A stretch of DNA of 64,000 nt from Phytohabitans rumicis (lineage in GTDB: Bacteria; Actinomycetota; Actinomycetes; Mycobacteriales; Micromonosporaceae): NCBI RefSeq assembly GCF_011764445.1, contig NZ_BLPG01000001.1, positions 2,232,001-2,296,000 of the forward strand. Direction: 5' to 3'. Positions 62,769 to 64,000 of the stretch are shown in pieces. The translations under genes were made by a program, and so were the position numbers. The notes under the pieces were generated by a model. It saw nothing but the letters and a program-made list of their open reading frames with translations, did not search any database and was not told where the DNA came from. Within the stretch, counting starts at the first letter, position 1. The number at the start of each line of letters is the position of its first letter.

Positions 62769-64000
62769 ATGGCATTAGGGTTCGCCGCCCAGGTCCATAC
62801 CGCCTTGGCCGCGCAGGTCCGCTCGATCGTCGAGGAGGCCGCCGAAGGCGCCTGGCGGGGCCTGCAGCACCGCAGCCTCGCCGAGCGGATCAAGGCGCTC
62901 GTGGCGGCGACGCGCAGCGACCTGGGCGGCACCGAGCTCCTCGATCACGCGGTCACCCTCGTCGCCCTGCTGCGGGACCTCCAGGGGCCGAGCGGGCTCT
63001 TCACCGGCGGGGACAACGTCGACTCCCCACCCGACTCCGCGTTCAGCATCAACGACCTCGCCGACGCGCTGCTGATGCTGCGCCAGGCCGGCGGTACGCC
63101 GCACCGCCTCGCCGGCGACCTCGAGCACCTGCTCGCGACCGCCACCCCGGCGCTGGCCAAGGGCGGCGTGCACACGCCCAACCACCGCTGGGAGCTGTCG
63201 GCCGCGCTCGCCCGGCTCTTCCTGATCTCGCCGGAACCGGCGCTGGCCAGCCGGGTCGAGCAGTGGCTGGCCGAGGGCGTCGACATCGACGGCGACGGGC
63301 TCTACTCCGAGCGCAGCGCCAACTACGCCGCCCACGTGTCCAACCCGTCGCTGCTGACCATCGCCGAGGTCTTCGACCGGCCGGACCTCGTCGCCGCCGT
63401 CGAACGGAACCTGGACGCCACGCTCGACCTGCTCCTGCCGGACGGGTCGGTGGAGACGGTGCTGTCCCGCCGGCAGGACCAGCACCGGCCGATGCCGCTG
63501 GCCGGGTACCTGCTGCCGCTGCGCCACCTGGCGCTGCTGCGCGGGCGCGGCGACCTGGCCTGGGCCGCCGAGATCGCGCTGGCCCAGGGCATCTTCTCGC
63601 CCGCCGACGCGGCCACCCGCCTGGTGCTCGACCCCGGCATCGGGCGCGACCTGCCGCCCGCCACGCCGCCGCGGCGACCCCGCCGGCGCGTCTTCGGCGC
63701 GGCCGGGCTGCTCATGGAACACCGCCCCGCGACCACGACCGTGCTCTTCGGCGGCTCGGACTACCCGCGCCACGGGCGGATCCGCTCGGGCCTGGCGAAC
63801 TCACCGACGTTCCTGCGGCTCTTCGCCGGGGAGGCGGTCCTGTCCAGCGCCCGCCTGTCGCGGACGTTCTTCGGCAAGGGGCCGTTCCGCGCCGACGGGT
63901 TGGCGGTCGACGGGGACTCGGTGACGCTGGCGGAGACCGAGTCCGCCGCGTACTACCAGCCGCTGGCGCCGCAGCACCACGACGCCCAGGGGCACTACCG
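62769..64000 (+). CDS. Heparinase-like (alpha/alpha toroid) polysaccharide lyase-like protein, 3' end outside the window
   Basis: The frame from ATG 62769 stays open for 410 residues to the window edge. No signal peptide is visible. The part VHTPNHRWELSAALARLF, EGVDIDGDGLYSERSANYA and NPSLLTIAEVFDRPDL matches the helical barrel domain of heparinase II/III-like proteins, in which NHRW and YSER are at the expected active-site region; the later segment GAAGLLMEHRPATTTVLFGG begins a beta-sandwich domain. Members degrade uronic-acid glycans or remain uncharacterised. The LacI-like site upstream suggests sugar control. Confidence 0.7.
   Translation, partial: MALGFAAQVHTALAAQVRSIVEEAAEGAWRGLQHRSLAERIKALVAATRSDLGGTELLDHAVTLVALLRDLQGPSGLFTGGDNVDSPPDSAFSINDLADALLMLRQAGGTPHRLAGDLEHLLATATPALAKGGVHTPNHRWELSAALARLFLISPEPALASRVEQWLAEGVDIDGDGLYSERSANYAAHVSNPSLLTIAEVFDRPDLVAAVERNLDATLDLLLPDGSVETVLSRRQDQHRPMPLAGYLLPLRHLALLRGRGDLAWAAEIALAQGIFSPADAATRLVLDPGIGRDLPPATPPRRPRRRVFGAAGLLMEHRPATTTVLFGGSDYPRHGRIRSGLANSPTFLRLFAGEAVLSSARLSRTFFGKGPFRADGLAVDGDSVTLAETESAAYYQPLAPQHHDAQGHY

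Noticed and set aside
1-64000. tRNA or rRNA genes
   Set aside because: No clover-leaf with conserved GGTTCGAATCC-like T-arm or rRNA-like stretch was recognised on either strand by eye; a covariance search was not possible.

Overview
The window is very GC-rich DNA with GTG and TTG starts, many 4-base start/stop overlaps and large intergenic palindromes. The gene content (fused isobutyryl-CoA mutase, DUF2332, DUF2255, an ECF sigma factor paired with a DGPF protein, large TPR-LuxR and TPR-CHAT proteins) points to a filamentous actinomycete, most likely of the Micromonosporaceae. The genus assignment is an inference from style. No rRNA, tRNA, CRISPR array or phage module was seen.

Layout. 1-6.3 kb: end of an OsmC-like gene, a PucR/CdaR-type regulator, an HSL-type esterase, a ROK kinase and a secreted serine hydrolase. 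6.3-11.8 kb: a MacAB-like export operon (lipoprotein, adaptor, ATPase, permease) divergent from an OmpR-type two-component system. 11.8-17 kb: a TPR-CHAT protease, an ECF sigma factor and a 151-residue unknown protein, divergent from a cytoplasmic subtilisin-like protease. 17.6-25.3 kb: an alpha-galactoside locus (GH36 enzyme, LacI regulator, CUT1 permeases, binding protein, 2-hydroxyacid dehydrogenase). 25.5-35.6 kb: small regulators and oxidoreductases, a LuxR regulator, an ECF42/DGPF pair, MerR and CGNR regulators and an EamA transporter. 36.6-46.4 kb: a truncated LuxR-type ATPase, a TPR-membrane-lectin protein, DUF2332, a secreted subtilase with its HTH regulator and an SGNH hydrolase. 46.5-53.9 kb: icmF with a MarR regulator, a hydrolase, a secreted beta-helix protein and an RpiB/LacAB isomerase. 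53.9-55.1 kb: an intact-looking IS630-type element. 55.4-61.5 kb: a five-gene operon of dynamin-like GTPase, kinase, membrane LysM/zinc-ribbon protein, vWA protein and PP2C-like phosphatase. 61.8-64 kb: DUF2255, a membrane protein and the start of a heparinase-like gene cut by the window edge.

Two systems stand out. The CHAT/ECF/151-residue module recalls the Craspase arrangement (TPR-CHAT protease, cleavable inhibitor, ECF sigma factor) but has no CRISPR component nearby and a second protease gene facing it. The dynamin/kinase/vWA/PP2C operon combines a membrane-remodelling GTPase with a phosphorylation switch, as in predicted stress or conflict systems.

The gaps between genes are packed with at least five palindromic repeat families (called A to E here), several of which supply stop codons to neighbouring genes. 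The IS630 element sits exactly in one arm of a family D palindrome, which becomes perfect again when the element is removed in silico. At least seventeen frameshifts of one base, nearly all in runs of G or C, interrupt otherwise well-conserved genes. Sequencing or assembly indels are the simplest explanation, so gene boundaries below are given as if these were single genes.
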